A DNA stretch of 64,000 nt, taken from Flavobacteriales bacterium UBA1531 (GTDB lineage Bacteria; Bacteroidota; Bacteroidia; Flavobacteriales_D; Sanyastnellaceae). The stretch lies in contig DCPZ01000057.1 of NCBI GenBank assembly GCA_002323795.1, positions 1-64,000 of the forward strand. The letters run 5' to 3'. The notes below the pieces were generated by a model, which did not search any database, was not told the DNA's origin, and saw only the letters and a program-made list of their open reading frames with translations. Each line of letters starts with the position of its first letter. Within the stretch, counting starts at the first letter, position 1. This document shows positions 29,123-38,706 of this stretch, piece after piece. A program made the translations under genes and the position numbers.

Positions 29123-29155
29123 GGTTTTGTTGTTTTGCGGCGCACACCGAATGAC

Positions 29156-29199
29156 ATGAAAAATCCCATTGCTTCGGGGTTAAATCCTAGTGCAATGGG
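29156..29199 (-). terminator. Intrinsic terminator for the mre-rodA operon
   Basis: Reading the minus strand, CCCATTGC (29199-29192) pairs with GCAATGGG (29172-29165) across a 19-nt loop and is followed at once by ATTTTTC. It lies about 90 bp after the rodA stop, in the 216-bp convergent gap. The rest of that gap (29200-29287) is A/T-rich with no other feature seen. Confidence 0.6.
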
Positions 29200-29287
29200 T
29201 GAAATGTATTCGAGAATGTGACACGTGCAAATATACGACGAAAATATTATAAAATTCTACGAAAAACATAAAAACTTCGATAAAAGG

Positions 29288-30610
29288 CTAATGCAAAACA
29301 TATGAGCGCTCTGCGTCTAGCCTGAGTAGGATGGCGATCAAGATGGTGAAGCTGACCAAGGAAGAACCCCCAGCGCTGAGAAAGGGCAAAGGAATACCAA
29401 TAACAGGAGCCAGTCCGAGGACCATGCCGACATTGATTAAAAAGTGCATGAATAGAATGCTTGCAACGGCGTAGGCATAAATTCGGCTGAAATCACTCCT
29501 TTGCCTCTCAGCGAGCACGAGTATTCGGAGGAGAAGCATTGTATACAATAAGATGGTAACCGAACTTCCAAAGAACCCCCATTCTTCGCCGATGGTACAA
29601 AAGATGAAGTCTGTTTCTTGTTCAGGGACAAAACCATAGGCGGTCATTGGACCTTGGAGAAACCCCTTACCGGTCCAACCTCCCGAACTCACAGCAGCTT
29701 TTGCATGCCGAATGTTGTAGTCGGCATCAGGATTACCCACATCGATTCCAAAAAGAACATAGATTCGTTCTTTTTGGTGTGTCTTGAGCATGCCCTCCAA
29801 ACTGCTATGCACACCTGCGCTGAAGGCCAAAGCCAAGGTTAAGCAAATCAGTGTCGCCTTTCGAACCCGTTTGCGGTTTCGCGGAACAATCAAACCTGGA
29901 ATCAACTGCCAGAAGAGAGCACCGAGTCCGATAAGAACCAGCCAGAGCCATCCGATAGAAGATTGAACACCTAGTCCGGGATAATGATAAGAAGATGCTC
30001 CCGTGAGAATCGTTGCAATGAGCAGGAGCAGCGCACAGAAAACGGCAATGAGAACATTGCCCGAGAGTCCTTCCCGGTAGAATGCGAAAATTAAACCACC
30101 AAACACAAGCACGGTTCCTGCATCTGGCTGGAGCATGATCAGTGCAGCTGGAATGCAAACGATGAGCGCTGATTGAACGAGGGTTTTGATATTTCTGATT
30201 TTCCCATCGCTTCGACTGAGCAACCAAGACAACATGAGTGCAGTGCCCGTTTTGGCGAATTCAGATGGTTGCAGGCTAACCGATCCGATTCCGAACCAAG
30301 ACTTGGCCCCTCCTACGGTTTTGCCCATGAGCAGCACTGCAATCAACAGTACGATGTTCACCACATAATGAATGACCGTAGTACGGATGAAAAATTCACC
30401 TTCAATGATGAGTGCAACAGCCGCAATTCCAAGAGCGATGAAAACCCAGATGAATTGTTTGCCAACCTTGCTGTTGAGGTCGAACCATTCAACGGCTTCA
30501 GCACCGCTGGTGGAACTGGCAATATTTAGCAGCCCCATGGCCATGAAGGTTAGCACAAGACCAATCGTGATCCAATCAATGCGCTGCAATATGGGAGCCG
30601 TTCTTCTCAC
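29288..30610 (-). CDS. rodA: Rod-shape peptidoglycan polymerase RodA
   Basis: RodA is the SEDS-family glycosyltransferase that works with PBP2 in the elongasome. The 440-residue protein has about ten hydrophobic helices and the SEDS signatures GGAKSWFGIGSVSLQPSEFAK and, near the end, NVGMVLGLAPVIGIPLPFLSAGGSSL. It includes a larger extracytoplasmic loop (about residues 270-320, around NIRHAKAAVSSGGWTGKG) with the catalytic-region residues. It is the last gene of mreB-mreC-mreD-mrdA-rodA and overlaps mrdA by an ATGA junction, then runs to a terminator. Confidence 0.96.
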   Translation of the reverse strand: MRRTAPILQRIDWITIGLVLTFMAMGLLNIASSTSGAEAVEWFDLNSKVGKQFIWVFIALGIAAVALIIEGEFFIRTTVIHYVVNIVLLIAVLLMGKTVGGAKSWFGIGSVSLQPSEFAKTGTALMLSWLLSRSDGKIRNIKTLVQSALIVCIPAALIMLQPDAGTVLVFGGLIFAFYREGLSGNVLIAVFCALLLLIATILTGASSYHYPGLGVQSSIGWLWLVLIGLGALFWQLIPGLIVPRNRKRVRKATLICLTLALAFSAGVHSSLEGMLKTHQKERIYVLFGIDVGNPDADYNIRHAKAAVSSGGWTGKGFLQGPMTAYGFVPEQETDFIFCTIGEEWGFFGSSVTILLYTMLLLRILVLAERQRSDFSRIYAYAVASILFMHFLINVGMVLGLAPVIGIPLPFLSAGGSSLVSFTILIAILLRLDAERSYVLH

Positions 30611-32430
30611 TGCTTTGCATTTGCGAAGGGATACGTAGCACGTATGACCCGCAACTCTTTATTGGCTTGTTTCACACTGCCCTTGAGGTATTTTTCCATT
30701 AGAAGGCTTGCAATGGGAGCCGCCCAATCTCCTCCTGCACCAGCATTTTCGACATAAACACTTAGTGCGATTTTGGGGTTTTCAACTGGAGCGAAAGCAA
30801 TGAATACAGAGTGATTACCTTTTGAGTCTTGGACAGTGCCTGTTTTGCCACAGACTTTTACTCCCGGCACTCGAGCAAGCGGCGCTGTGCCTTCTTTGGA
30901 TTCCGTTACAGCATTCATAGCTTCAATGATGGGCTCAAAAAGTTGCCGTGAAATCCCCGTTTGGACCAATGAATCTGTTCCAGCGGGCTTGCCATTTAAT
31001 CCGATTGATTGCACCACATGAGGTGTACGGAACTCCCCTTGATTTGCAATTGTGGCTGCTAGATTTGCCATGTGCAATGGTGTGGTGAGAAGCTCGCCCT
31101 CTCCTATGGAAATCGAATAGATTGTCGAGTAGGCCCATCTTTTTTTGCCGTAGAGTTTGTCATAAAGCGTGGTGTCTGGCACCGATCCTGAACGCAGCCC
31201 AGGAAAGTTGCCTCCGAGATCAGTTCCAAAGCCAAATCGCTCAATGGATTTGGTCCATTCTCCCAACTCATTGCGAGCTTCTGAGAAGATATCTGTCGTC
31301 TTTCGAGGTTGAATCATGCGCCGCATCACCTCATGAAAATAGGGGTTGCAAGAATGGACAATTGCTGCCTCAAGGTTGTCATTCGTATGTCCCCCGTGGC
31401 AGCCGATGATTGTTCGGTTGCAAGGAATACGAGTTCGAGGTGAGATCAAATCTTTATCCAACGCGATCAGACCTTGGATCATTTTGAAGATGCTTCCGGG
31501 ACGGTAGGTTGCTCTAGTGGTGCGATTGAACAAGGGTTTGTCTGGATTGCGCAACAGGCTGTCATAATTAGCGCCTCGCATGCGACCGGTCAGAAGGTTG
31601 GTTTCATAACTCGGAGCGCTTACCATGGCCAAAACCTCGCCGGATTCAGGTTCAATGGCGACGATGCTACCACGCTTGCCTTCCATGATTTTTTCTCCAT
31701 ACGCTTGGAGCTCCATGTCCAGCGTTAAAATTAAGTTTTCACCGGGAATGGGCATCGAATCCAATGCCCCTTTCTGAGCTGATTGGCGGTAATCATTTCG
31801 AACATCTACCAGGTGAAACTTGACACCTTTTTCCCCTTTGAGTTCATTTTCCCACTGCAGTTCAAGCCCGGATTTTCCCTTATAGTCGCCGAGCTGATAA
31901 CCTAGATTGGATTGGAGGTCATCGCGATCGACTTCTCGGTATTCTCCCAAAAGATGGCTGCAAAGTCCCGACTCGTTGGTGCGAATGGATTGCCTCCGTA
32001 CCTGAATGCCGGGAAATCTCCAGAGTTCTCCGGCAATTGAAGCATACTCAGAGGCGGGCATTTGCTTGCGAATGCTCGAAGGACGATAGGTTGCATAGGC
32101 CTCTGCTTTGCGAATGGCTTTTTGAATTTCGGTCGGCGTGAGATCGATCAATTGAGCGAGTGCTAGGGTGTCCATACCTCCTCCCAAGCGGCATTGACGA
32201 GGTGTGAATAGGATGTCGTAACCGGCCTGGTTGTCCAAAAACAATTGTCCGTTTCGATCGTAGACCAAACCTCGAGCGGGTTCTAAAACTTCGCGTTCTT
32301 GGGTGAGACGAGCGGCGTAATCTTGAAGATCGCCTGAGAAAAGCTGGAGGTGGATGAGTCTGCCTATGAAGATGATGGCGATGAGCAGAAAAATTCCTCC
32401 AATGATCCATTGTCGTTCCCGAAGATTCAT
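30607..32430 (-). CDS. mrdA: Penicillin-binding protein 2 (elongasome transpeptidase)
   Basis: PBP2 is the class B transpeptidase of rod-mode growth, the partner of RodA. From the ATG at 32430 it has 607 residues: one N-terminal membrane anchor (about 8-27), a dimerisation/pedestal domain, and the transpeptidase domain with SxxK in RPGSIFKMI, SxN in HSCNPYF and KTG in CGKTGTVQ. The frame is open 60 codons upstream, but those residues lack any family likeness and lie over mreD. It overlaps both mreD and rodA by 4 nt. Confidence 0.96.
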   Translation of the reverse strand: MNLRERQWIIGGIFLLIAIIFIGRLIHLQLFSGDLQDYAARLTQEREVLEPARGLVYDRNGQLFLDNQAGYDILFTPRQCRLGGGMDTLALAQLIDLTPTEIQKAIRKAEAYATYRPSSIRKQMPASEYASIAGELWRFPGIQVRRQSIRTNESGLCSHLLGEYREVDRDDLQSNLGYQLGDYKGKSGLELQWENELKGEKGVKFHLVDVRNDYRQSAQKGALDSMPIPGENLILTLDMELQAYGEKIMEGKRGSIVAIEPESGEVLAMVSAPSYETNLLTGRMRGANYDSLLRNPDKPLFNRTTRATYRPGSIFKMIQGLIALDKDLISPRTRIPCNRTIIGCHGGHTNDNLEAAIVHSCNPYFHEVMRRMIQPRKTTDIFSEARNELGEWTKSIERFGFGTDLGGNFPGLRSGSVPDTTLYDKLYGKKRWAYSTIYSISIGEGELLTTPLHMANLAATIANQGEFRTPHVVQSIGLNGKPAGTDSLVQTGISRQLFEPIIEAMNAVTESKEGTAPLARVPGVKVCGKTGTVQDSKGNHSVFIAFAPVENPKIALSVYVENAGAGGDWAAPIASLLMEKYLKGSVKQANKELRVIRATYPFANAKQ

Positions 32431-32945
32431 CGCTTTTTCCCTTTTGACTGCGCCAGTTGAAGGACAACAACAAAGAGCAACCAGCAGATTAAGGACGAGG
32501 TAATGGCTTTGCCCCAGCCTACAAGAACGAGCCCCCAACGCCCTGCCTCCATCGAAAACATCCAGAGATTGTGAACGGCCAACGCAGCAATGGTTCGTAT
32601 CGAAAACCACTGAACGCCCATGCTTTTGATGTTTGGCTCATCGGTGACTTCATAACCTTCTCGTGGGGCCAGGAGCCGATCTATGAACGGCAAAACCAAA
32701 GCCATGGCGACTGCTGAGGAGGTAAACAGGCCGCCACCAAATGCAAAAATGTCAATCGTGGCACCTACAGTTCCACTGACCAGAAGAAGTAAAACTGGTC
32801 GGGTGTTCAATGGCAGCAAGAGGATTCCGAGGAGATGGAAAGTCAAAATCCCCCATCCGTCCCAAAACGCCATGTTTTGAAAAAATAAAATTTGCAAAGC
32901 GCAGGTCAGTGCCAACTGCAAGGGGATGAGCAGGGCTGAGTTCAT
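32427..32945 (-). CDS. mreD: Rod-shape-determining protein MreD
   Basis: MreD is a small inner-membrane protein of the elongasome. This 172-residue copy has five or six hydrophobic segments and the typical opening NSALLIPLQLALTCALQ; it is mainly identified by its place between mreC and mrdA. The ATG at 32945 overlaps the mreC stop codon and the gene's own stop overlaps the mrdA start. The open frame extends 34 codons upstream into mreC and is not used here. Confidence 0.9.
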   Translation of the reverse strand: MNSALLIPLQLALTCALQILFFQNMAFWDGWGILTFHLLGILLLPLNTRPVLLLLVSGTVGATIDIFAFGGGLFTSSAVAMALVLPFIDRLLAPREGYEVTDEPNIKSMGVQWFSIRTIAALAVHNLWMFSMEAGRWGLVLVGWGKAITSSLICWLLFVVVLQLAQSKGKKR

Positions 32946-33745
32946 GGAGCGGAAGGATTGACCGTATTCTGCAAGGAATTTATCTGATTCGCGTCCTTTG
33001 TTTTGGCGAGCTGCACATAACGAAGTGATTGAAAATCGACAACCCAATTGACCGGTACACTCAAAAACTCTCCATCAAAAGGTGCTTCGTCATTGGCCAC
33101 AATTCCAAACAAGAGGTTGGGGGGGAAAACGCCCTGAAATCCAGTGGTGATGACAGAGTCGCCTGGACTGAATTCCGCACTTCTCGGAATGTCAAATAGC
33201 ATGCCTGCTGTGGGGTCCACACCGTCCCATTTTAATCTTCCAATCGCTCCGGTTGCACCGATGCGTGCGCTCCAATCGATTTGATTGTGAATCAATGGTA
33301 TTCCGATGGAATAGTCATTGGTTGTTTCGATGATTTTCCCAATTGCACCTCCGTTTGTGATCACTCCTTGCCCTGCCTGAACACCTTGTTCTTTCCCTCT
33401 GTCAAGGATGAAATAATTTTGATTTTGCGTCCATGTGGCACGGATCACTTCAGCTGCTGTAAATTGACTTCTTTTCGCAAGTTGGATGGAGGAGGGCGTT
33501 CCCATGCTGGATCGCAATCGCGCATTTTCTTCCAGCAGCTGGAAATTTTGATCGGAGAGTTCAGTCCGATGTCTCCATTCATTGATTTGCCCTTGCCACG
33601 CGCTCTCGCAATCCAATGCCAGTCGAACCCATGCACCTCTCGGATAACCGTGACTGGACACAAACCAGCTGATCGCCAAGCCTTGCAGCAGTAAGAAAAC
33701 CAAGATTACCTGGTACTGAACAATGAAGTTCCAGAGGTTTCTCAT
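32942..33745 (-). CDS. mreC: Rod-shape-determining protein MreC
   Basis: MreC is a bitopic periplasmic scaffold linking MreB to PBP2. The 267 residues comprise an N-terminal membrane helix (about 8-28), a coiled-coil stretch (about 55-80, HRTELSDQNFQLLEENARLR) and the two-lobed beta domain with GKEQGVQAGQGVITNGGAIG and GDSVITTGFQGVFPPNLLFG. It is 16 bp downstream of mreB and overlaps mreD by an ATGA junction. The length is normal for the family. Confidence 0.95.
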   Translation of the reverse strand: MRNLWNFIVQYQVILVFLLLQGLAISWFVSSHGYPRGAWVRLALDCESAWQGQINEWRHRTELSDQNFQLLEENARLRSSMGTPSSIQLAKRSQFTAAEVIRATWTQNQNYFILDRGKEQGVQAGQGVITNGGAIGKIIETTNDYSIGIPLIHNQIDWSARIGATGAIGRLKWDGVDPTAGMLFDIPRSAEFSPGDSVITTGFQGVFPPNLLFGIVANDEAPFDGEFLSVPVNWVVDFQSLRYVQLAKTKDANQINSLQNTVNPSAP

Positions 33746-33761
33746 GTTGCAGTACTTGGAA

Positions 33762-34787
33762 TCAGTTACGCATTAAGAAGGTGAATCGTTCGATGTTTTT
33801 CAGCGCTATGGCTGTTCCTTTCGCTACGGCATGCAGGGGGTCTTCAGCGACATGCACGGGGAGTTTGGTGCGAGCCGAAATGCGTTTGTCCAATCCGCGC
33901 AAAAGAGCGCCTCCTCCGGCCAAATAGATTCCAGTGCTGTATATATCCGCGGAAAGTTCAGGCGGAGTTTGTTCCAAAGCGGAGTGAATAGCTTCTTCAA
34001 TTTTGGAGATGCTCTTATCCAAAGCTTGTGCGATTTCGCTGTAAGAAACCAGGATTTCCTTCGGGATCCCCGTCATCAAGTCTCGACCGCGAACGGGGTA
34101 ATCTTCTGGGGGGTTTTCCAATTCGGAAGTCGCCGCTCCAACTTCAATTTTGATTTGTTCGGCTGTTCTTTCGCCGATGAGAATATTGTGCTGTCTGCGC
34201 ATATATTCTTCGATATCCGAGGTGAACTCATCACCGGCCACTCGAATATTTTTATCGGTTACGATCCCGCCCAGTGCGATTACTGCGATTTCGGAAGTTC
34301 CACCTCCAATATCAATGATCATATTGCCCATCGGCTCTTCAACATCAATCCCGATTCCTATAGCTGCGGCCATGGGCTCATGGATGAGATAGACATCTTT
34401 GCCTCCTGCGTGTTCAGCGCTGTCTGCGACGGCACGTTTCTCCACTTCGGTAATGCCAGATGGGATGCAAATCACCATTCGCAATGAAGGCGTGAACCAA
34501 GAGTTGCGCTGATTGATCATCTTGATCATCCCTTTGATCATTTCCTCAGCGGCCTGGAAATCTGCAATTACACCATCCTTAAGCGGCCTGATTGTCTCGA
34601 TGTTTTTATGTGTCTTTCCATGCATTTGCTGAGCAAGTCGGCCAATGGCCACGACTCGGCTGTTGCTTCGATCTTTGGCAACAATGCTAGGCTCATCAAC
34701 AACGACTTTGTCTTCAAAATAGATGATCGTGTTGGCTGTACCGAGATCAATGGCGATCTCTTGCATGAAAAAATTGAACAATCCCAT
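33762..34787 (-). CDS. mreB: Rod-shape-determining actin homologue MreB
   Basis: MreB forms membrane-bound actin-like filaments that organise lateral wall synthesis. The 341 residues show phosphate 1 (EIAIDLGTANTIIY), the adenosine and phosphate 2 segments (IDIGGGTSEIAVIALGG), and the C-terminal IYLAGGGALLRGLDKRI motif. A short amphipathic start (MGLFNFFM) could aid membrane binding. It is the first gene of the mre-rodA operon; a -7 promoter box lies 41 nt upstream. Confidence 0.97.
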   Translation of the reverse strand: MGLFNFFMQEIAIDLGTANTIIYFEDKVVVDEPSIVAKDRSNSRVVAIGRLAQQMHGKTHKNIETIRPLKDGVIADFQAAEEMIKGMIKMINQRNSWFTPSLRMVICIPSGITEVEKRAVADSAEHAGGKDVYLIHEPMAAAIGIGIDVEEPMGNMIIDIGGGTSEIAVIALGGIVTDKNIRVAGDEFTSDIEEYMRRQHNILIGERTAEQIKIEVGAATSELENPPEDYPVRGRDLMTGIPKEILVSYSEIAQALDKSISKIEEAIHSALEQTPPELSADIYSTGIYLAGGGALLRGLDKRISARTKLPVHVAEDPLHAVAKGTAIALKNIERFTFLMRN

Positions 34788-34828
34788 GGTCGGACTTGGC
34801 TAGGTGTGGAAGAACAACTGTGAACACT

Positions 34829-34836
34829 CAAATATA
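34829..34836 (-). promoter_or_regulatory. Candidate -7 box for the mreB operon
   Basis: On the minus strand this is TATATTTG, an exact TAnnTTTG match ending 41 nt before the mreB ATG. The -33 element is not obvious. Confidence 0.42.
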
Positions 34837-34932
34837 GGCAACCATCACCGCGAATTCTATGCCCATGGTCAGAAAGTATGGCATCATTTTTATTGCCTTG
34901 AAACCAACTTATTTTTCCAGGTTACGGGCTTG

Positions 34933-36465
34933 CTAGTGACGGAAATGTCGCACGCCGGTCATGTACATTGCCATACCGTTTTCATTGCAGTAATCGATGC
35001 TCAATTGATCTTTAACAGAGCCACCGGGTTGAATGACTGCTTCGATTCCAGCTTCTTTGGCCAGAGCTACGCAATCAGGGAATGGGAAGAAGGCGTCTGA
35101 AGCCATGACGGCGCCATGCAAATCAAACCCAAAAGCTTGCGCTTTGACGACGGCCTGTTTCAGAGCATCCACTCGACTGGTTTGTCCTGTACCGCTTCCG
35201 AGCAGTTGGCCTTCTTTGGCGAACACAATGGTATTCGAACGGGTATGCTTGGCCACTTTCATGGCAAAGACCAAATCATTGATCTTTTCGTCGCTGGCGG
35301 CGTGTTTCGTCGCGAGGTTTAAATCTTTTTTCGTTTCTGTCCGTTCGTCAGCTTGCTGAACGAGGTAACCATTTAAGACAGCTCGAACTGTTGTGGCTTG
35401 TGGCGCACAGGGTTTTTGAACGAGCAATATTCGATTCTTCTTTTGTTGCAAGATGGCCAGCGCATCTGGTTCGAAGGCAGGAGCAATTGCCACTTCAAAA
35501 AACAACTCATGCATAGCCTTTGCTGTTTCAGCATCGATGGATTTATTGCAAATTAACACACCTCCAAATGCAGATATGGGATCACCAGCGAGGGCATCTT
35601 TCCAAGCTTCAGACACGGTGGGTCGAGTGGCAAGGCCACAGGCATTGTTGTGTTTTAAAACGGCAAATGTTGGTTGGCTTCCTTGGAATTCTCGCATCAA
35701 CTGAACAGCTGAGTCAATGTCTAACAGGTTATTATAAGACATGGGCTTGCCATGCAATTGTTCAAACAAAGCCGCAAGATCGCCGAAGAATTTGCCTTCT
35801 TGATGTGGGTTTTCTCCGTAACGCAGCGCTGTAGATTGGCGCTCTGATAAGTTGAGTTCACCTACCGTGCTGCCACCTTGCATCCATTCATGGATGCGTG
35901 TGTCGTAATGCGAGCTGATTCGAAAGGCTTGTGTAGCTAGGCTTTGACGTTCCTCACGTGTTGTGACACCTTCCCCATTTTGAAGCAAATCGAGAACAAC
36001 GTCGTACTCTTCTTGGCTCGGGACGATGACCACATCTTCGAAGTTTTTCGCTGCTGCGCGAATCAGTGAGATGCCGCCAATGTCAATTTTCTCAATTACA
36101 TCGCGATGCGAACCGCCTTCTTCAACGGTTTGCTCAAATGGGTAGAGATCTACAATTACTAGATCGATGTGCGGCAAATCGTATTCTTCCATGTGTGCTG
36201 CGTCAGCCTCAAAGTTTCTTCGGTTCAGAATTCCGCCAAAAACTTTGGGATGCAGCGTCTTTACTCGACCACCAAGGATGGATGGATAGTTTGTGATGTC
36301 CTCAACCGGAACAACATTAGCCCCCATTTTTTCGAGCGACCGCTGAGTTCCACCCGTCGAATAAATTGTGATGCCAAGCCTTTTCAGTTCAGCGACAATG
36401 GGCTCTAAGCCCTCCTTGTGAAAAACGGAAATAAGAGCGGATTGAATGCGACGAGGTGCGTTCAT
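34933..36465 (-). CDS. purH: Bifunctional AICAR transformylase/IMP cyclohydrolase
   Basis: PurH performs the last two steps of de novo IMP synthesis. The N-terminal cyclohydrolase domain (about 1-195) has the ALISVFHKEG start, STGGT, GGRVKTLHPKVFGGIL and IDIGGISLIRAAAKNF. The C-terminal transformylase domain includes LRYGENPHQ, LKHNNACGLA, KHTRSNTIV and SDAFFPFPDCV. The 510 residues are full length from the ATG at 36465; the frame continues 12 codons upstream without family likeness. It is a single-gene unit divergent from the MacB-type permease. Confidence 0.97.
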   Translation of the reverse strand: MNAPRRIQSALISVFHKEGLEPIVAELKRLGITIYSTGGTQRSLEKMGANVVPVEDITNYPSILGGRVKTLHPKVFGGILNRRNFEADAAHMEEYDLPHIDLVIVDLYPFEQTVEEGGSHRDVIEKIDIGGISLIRAAAKNFEDVVIVPSQEEYDVVLDLLQNGEGVTTREERQSLATQAFRISSHYDTRIHEWMQGGSTVGELNLSERQSTALRYGENPHQEGKFFGDLAALFEQLHGKPMSYNNLLDIDSAVQLMREFQGSQPTFAVLKHNNACGLATRPTVSEAWKDALAGDPISAFGGVLICNKSIDAETAKAMHELFFEVAIAPAFEPDALAILQQKKNRILLVQKPCAPQATTVRAVLNGYLVQQADERTETKKDLNLATKHAASDEKINDLVFAMKVAKHTRSNTIVFAKEGQLLGSGTGQTSRVDALKQAVVKAQAFGFDLHGAVMASDAFFPFPDCVALAKEAGIEAVIQPGGSVKDQLSIDYCNENGMAMYMTGVRHFRH

Positions 36466-36498
36466 GATGAGGCGGGTTTCAGGTGAATCGGTAAGTGC

Positions 36499-36506
36499 CA
36501 AAATTA
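36499..36506 (-). promoter_or_regulatory. Candidate -7 box for purH
   Basis: On the minus strand this is TAATTTTG, an exact TAnnTTTG match ending 33 nt before the purH ATG. No clear -33 element. Confidence 0.42.
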
Positions 36507-36548
36507 CAATTAAACCTTAAACCATGGCGCGTTTCATGGCCTCGGAAT

Positions 36549-36556
36549 TAGCTTTG
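36549..36556 (+). promoter_or_regulatory. Candidate -7 box abutting the MacB-type permease start
   Basis: TAGCTTTG exactly matches TAnnTTTG and ends only 5 nt before the ATG at 36562, which would give a leaderless or nearly leaderless mRNA. No TTG lies at the expected -33 spacing. Confidence 0.38.
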
Positions 36557-36561
36557 TTGAC

Positions 36562-37803
36562 ATGTTGTGGTTACGCCTCCTTGGAGAAAGTTTTGCATTT
36601 GCTTGGTCAGCCATTGTGACCAACCGTTTGCGCACATTTTTGTCTCTGCTTGGTGTCATGGTTGGAATCTTCATGATCACGGCAGTTTTTGCAGTCGTTG
36701 ATTCTTTAGAAGACGGATTGAAAAGCACCTTCAATATTTTGGATGACGAAGTTCTCTTCATTCAAAAATGGCCGTGGACATTTGGAGAAGACTATCCGTG
36801 GTGGAAATATGTGCAACGCCGGGAGGTGAGCTTGAGTGATATGGATATGCTGGCAGATCGTTTGGAGTTGGCTCAAGCTGTGGTCTTTCAAGCAAAGGCA
36901 GGTCTTCCGCTGGAATCTCAGAATAGCCGCATGGAAGTTGTTGGAGTAGCTGCTGTCTCGGACGGCTACGAAGATGTGATCGCCTTGGACATTGCAAAAG
37001 GACGATATTTTTCTCCCATGGAGGTGGCCGCTGGTCGCAGCGTTGCTGTCGTTGGACATGATGTGGCTATGGAATTAACAGGCAAGGATGATCCACTGGG
37101 CGAATCCATTGAGACTAGGGGCCAGCGCATGGATATCGTTGGCGTGTTTGCAAAACAAGGCGCTTCTATGATCAACGATGGATTTGATCGAGCCATTGTT
37201 ATTCCGGCCAAATTTGGTCATCGTATCATGGGTTATGGGGAGGGAACTCAGATCATGGTAAAGCCGAAGGAGGGGGTCACCACGGAAGAACTATCGGATG
37301 AAATTGTGCAGCAATTTCGATCCGTCCGACGGCTCCGGCCAAAGGAAGATGAAGACTTTTCGATCAATCAAATCGGAATGCTTACGACGATTTTGGATTC
37401 CATTTTTCAGCAAGTAGAGTATGGAGGGTGGTTCATTGGCATCTTTGCCATTCTCGTAGGATGTTTCAGCGTTGCCAACATCATGTTCGTTAGCGTTCGC
37501 GAACGAACGAAAATCATCGGCATTCAGAAAGCCATAGGAGCCAAATCAACCTTTATTTTGATGCAGTTTTTGTTCGAGGCCGTTGCGTTGTGTGTAATCG
37601 GCGCCTTGTGCGCTTTGCTGGCAATTGAGGGCATTGTGGCACTTGTCAATGCGATTGACATTGGTTTTGTCATGGTTGTACGCCCCTCTCGAATTGTCAT
37701 TGCTTTGATTGTCGCGGTCACTTCGGGCTTGCTTGCGGGGCTTGCTCCGGCGCGGAAAGCGGCACGCATGGAGCCGGTCGAGGCGATGCGCTCAAACGGC
37801 TGA
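36562..37803 (+). CDS. MacB/FtsX-family ABC transporter permease
   Basis: This 413-residue inner-membrane protein has the MacB fold: an N-terminal helix (about 18-42), a periplasmic domain of about 220 residues, and three C-terminal helices with the FtsX signature (FMFVSVRERTKIIGIQKAIGA-like segment, about residues 305-330). It ends with GLAPARKAARMEPVEAMR, the conserved cytoplasmic motif of MacB permeases. No ATP-binding subunit is adjacent, so the partner is encoded elsewhere. Substrate unknown; peptides or lipoproteins are typical for the family. Confidence 0.88.
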   Translation: MLWLRLLGESFAFAWSAIVTNRLRTFLSLLGVMVGIFMITAVFAVVDSLEDGLKSTFNILDDEVLFIQKWPWTFGEDYPWWKYVQRREVSLSDMDMLADRLELAQAVVFQAKAGLPLESQNSRMEVVGVAAVSDGYEDVIALDIAKGRYFSPMEVAAGRSVAVVGHDVAMELTGKDDPLGESIETRGQRMDIVGVFAKQGASMINDGFDRAIVIPAKFGHRIMGYGEGTQIMVKPKEGVTTEELSDEIVQQFRSVRRLRPKEDEDFSINQIGMLTTILDSIFQQVEYGGWFIGIFAILVGCFSVANIMFVSVRERTKIIGIQKAIGAKSTFILMQFLFEAVALCVIGALCALLAIEGIVALVNAIDIGFVMVVRPSRIVIALIVAVTSGLLAGLAPARKAARMEPVEAMRSNG

Positions 37804-37826
37804 GTATGCATCAAAATCAAAGTTTT

Positions 37827-37834
37827 TAAATTTG
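37827..37834 (+). promoter_or_regulatory. Candidate -7 box abutting rfbD start
   Basis: TAAATTTG exactly matches TAnnTTTG and ends 3 nt before the rfbD ATG at 37838. It lies in the 34-bp gap after the permease gene and predicts a leaderless rfbD transcript. Confidence 0.4.
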
Positions 37835-37837
37835 AGC

Positions 37838-38695
37838 ATGCGAAAGGTATTGATCACGGGAGCGAATGGACAACTCGGTTCGCGGTTAAGCGAGATTACC
37901 TTGTCCAACGGGGATGTTGTCGTTGTGTGTGATCGAGAAAGATTGGACATTACAGATTCGGCATCCATTGAACGGGCGATGTCGGAGCACAATCCACATG
38001 TTGTGATTAATGCGGCTGCATACACGGCTGTTGACGGAGCAGAGGAAGAGGCAGATCTGGCACATGCGGTCAATGCAATTGGTGCAGGACAACTTGCTCG
38101 CACATGCGCTGACAGCGGTATTGACTTGATTCATGTGAGCACCGATTATGTGTTCGCGGGCAATCAGAATGAGCCATATCGTACCGATGCTGAGCCAGCA
38201 CCAACGGGCGTTTATGGCCATTCTAAATGGAGGGGTGAAAAAGCGATTGAAACGGCGTTTGCAACCGCAGCGCGAAGCAATGCATGGATTTTTCGAGTGG
38301 CTTGGCTTTATGATTCAAGAGGGAGAAATTTCGCTCAGACCATGCTTCGGCTCGGCGCATCGGGTAAGGCATTGAAGATTGTAAACGATCAGTTGGGAGC
38401 CCCCACAGCGGCAGGGCCTTTCGCGGAACTTTTAATGGAGGTTGCACAAAATCCAAAATTGCTGAGGCCTCAGACGTGGCATTACGGTACCCTTGGACCT
38501 GCTACATGGTACGATTTTGCCCGAGCTATTTTTGCACATAAAGAAATGGTTGTAGATGCAATTCCATGCACAACGGATGCGTATCCAACGCCTGCCCAAC
38601 GTCCGGCATATTCCTATTTGGATCCTTACCCTTTGATGCAAGCTCTTGGGAGGAATCCAGAGCATTGGAAAGATCAATTGCAGCGAGTGCTTTAA
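37838..38695 (+). CDS. rfbD: dTDP-4-dehydrorhamnose reductase
   Basis: RfbD performs the final NADPH-dependent reduction to dTDP-L-rhamnose. The start MRKVLITGANGQLGSRL gives the GxxGxxG nucleotide motif, followed by NAAAYTAVDGAEEE, HVSTDYVFAG and the catalytic YGHSK. The 285 residues match the family. The frame is open 43 codons further upstream but inside the permease gene, and the promoter-like box just before 37838 supports the shorter start. rfbA of the same pathway is at 22671. Confidence 0.95.
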   Translation: MRKVLITGANGQLGSRLSEITLSNGDVVVVCDRERLDITDSASIERAMSEHNPHVVINAAAYTAVDGAEEEADLAHAVNAIGAGQLARTCADSGIDLIHVSTDYVFAGNQNEPYRTDAEPAPTGVYGHSKWRGEKAIETAFATAARSNAWIFRVAWLYDSRGRNFAQTMLRLGASGKALKIVNDQLGAPTAAGPFAELLMEVAQNPKLLRPQTWHYGTLGPATWYDFARAIFAHKEMVVDAIPCTTDAYPTPAQRPAYSYLDPYPLMQALGRNPEHWKDQLQRVL

Positions 38696-38706
38696 ACCAA
38701 TTAAAA

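Noticed and set aside
29095..29199. Two hairpins in one gap, considered as a riboswitch or small RNA
   Set aside because: Both hairpins have U tracts facing the ends of convergent operons, so terminators explain them fully.
33831..34487. Long plus-strand open frame opposite mreB (218 codons)
   Set aside because: mreB is certain on the minus strand; the antisense translation has no recognisable domain.
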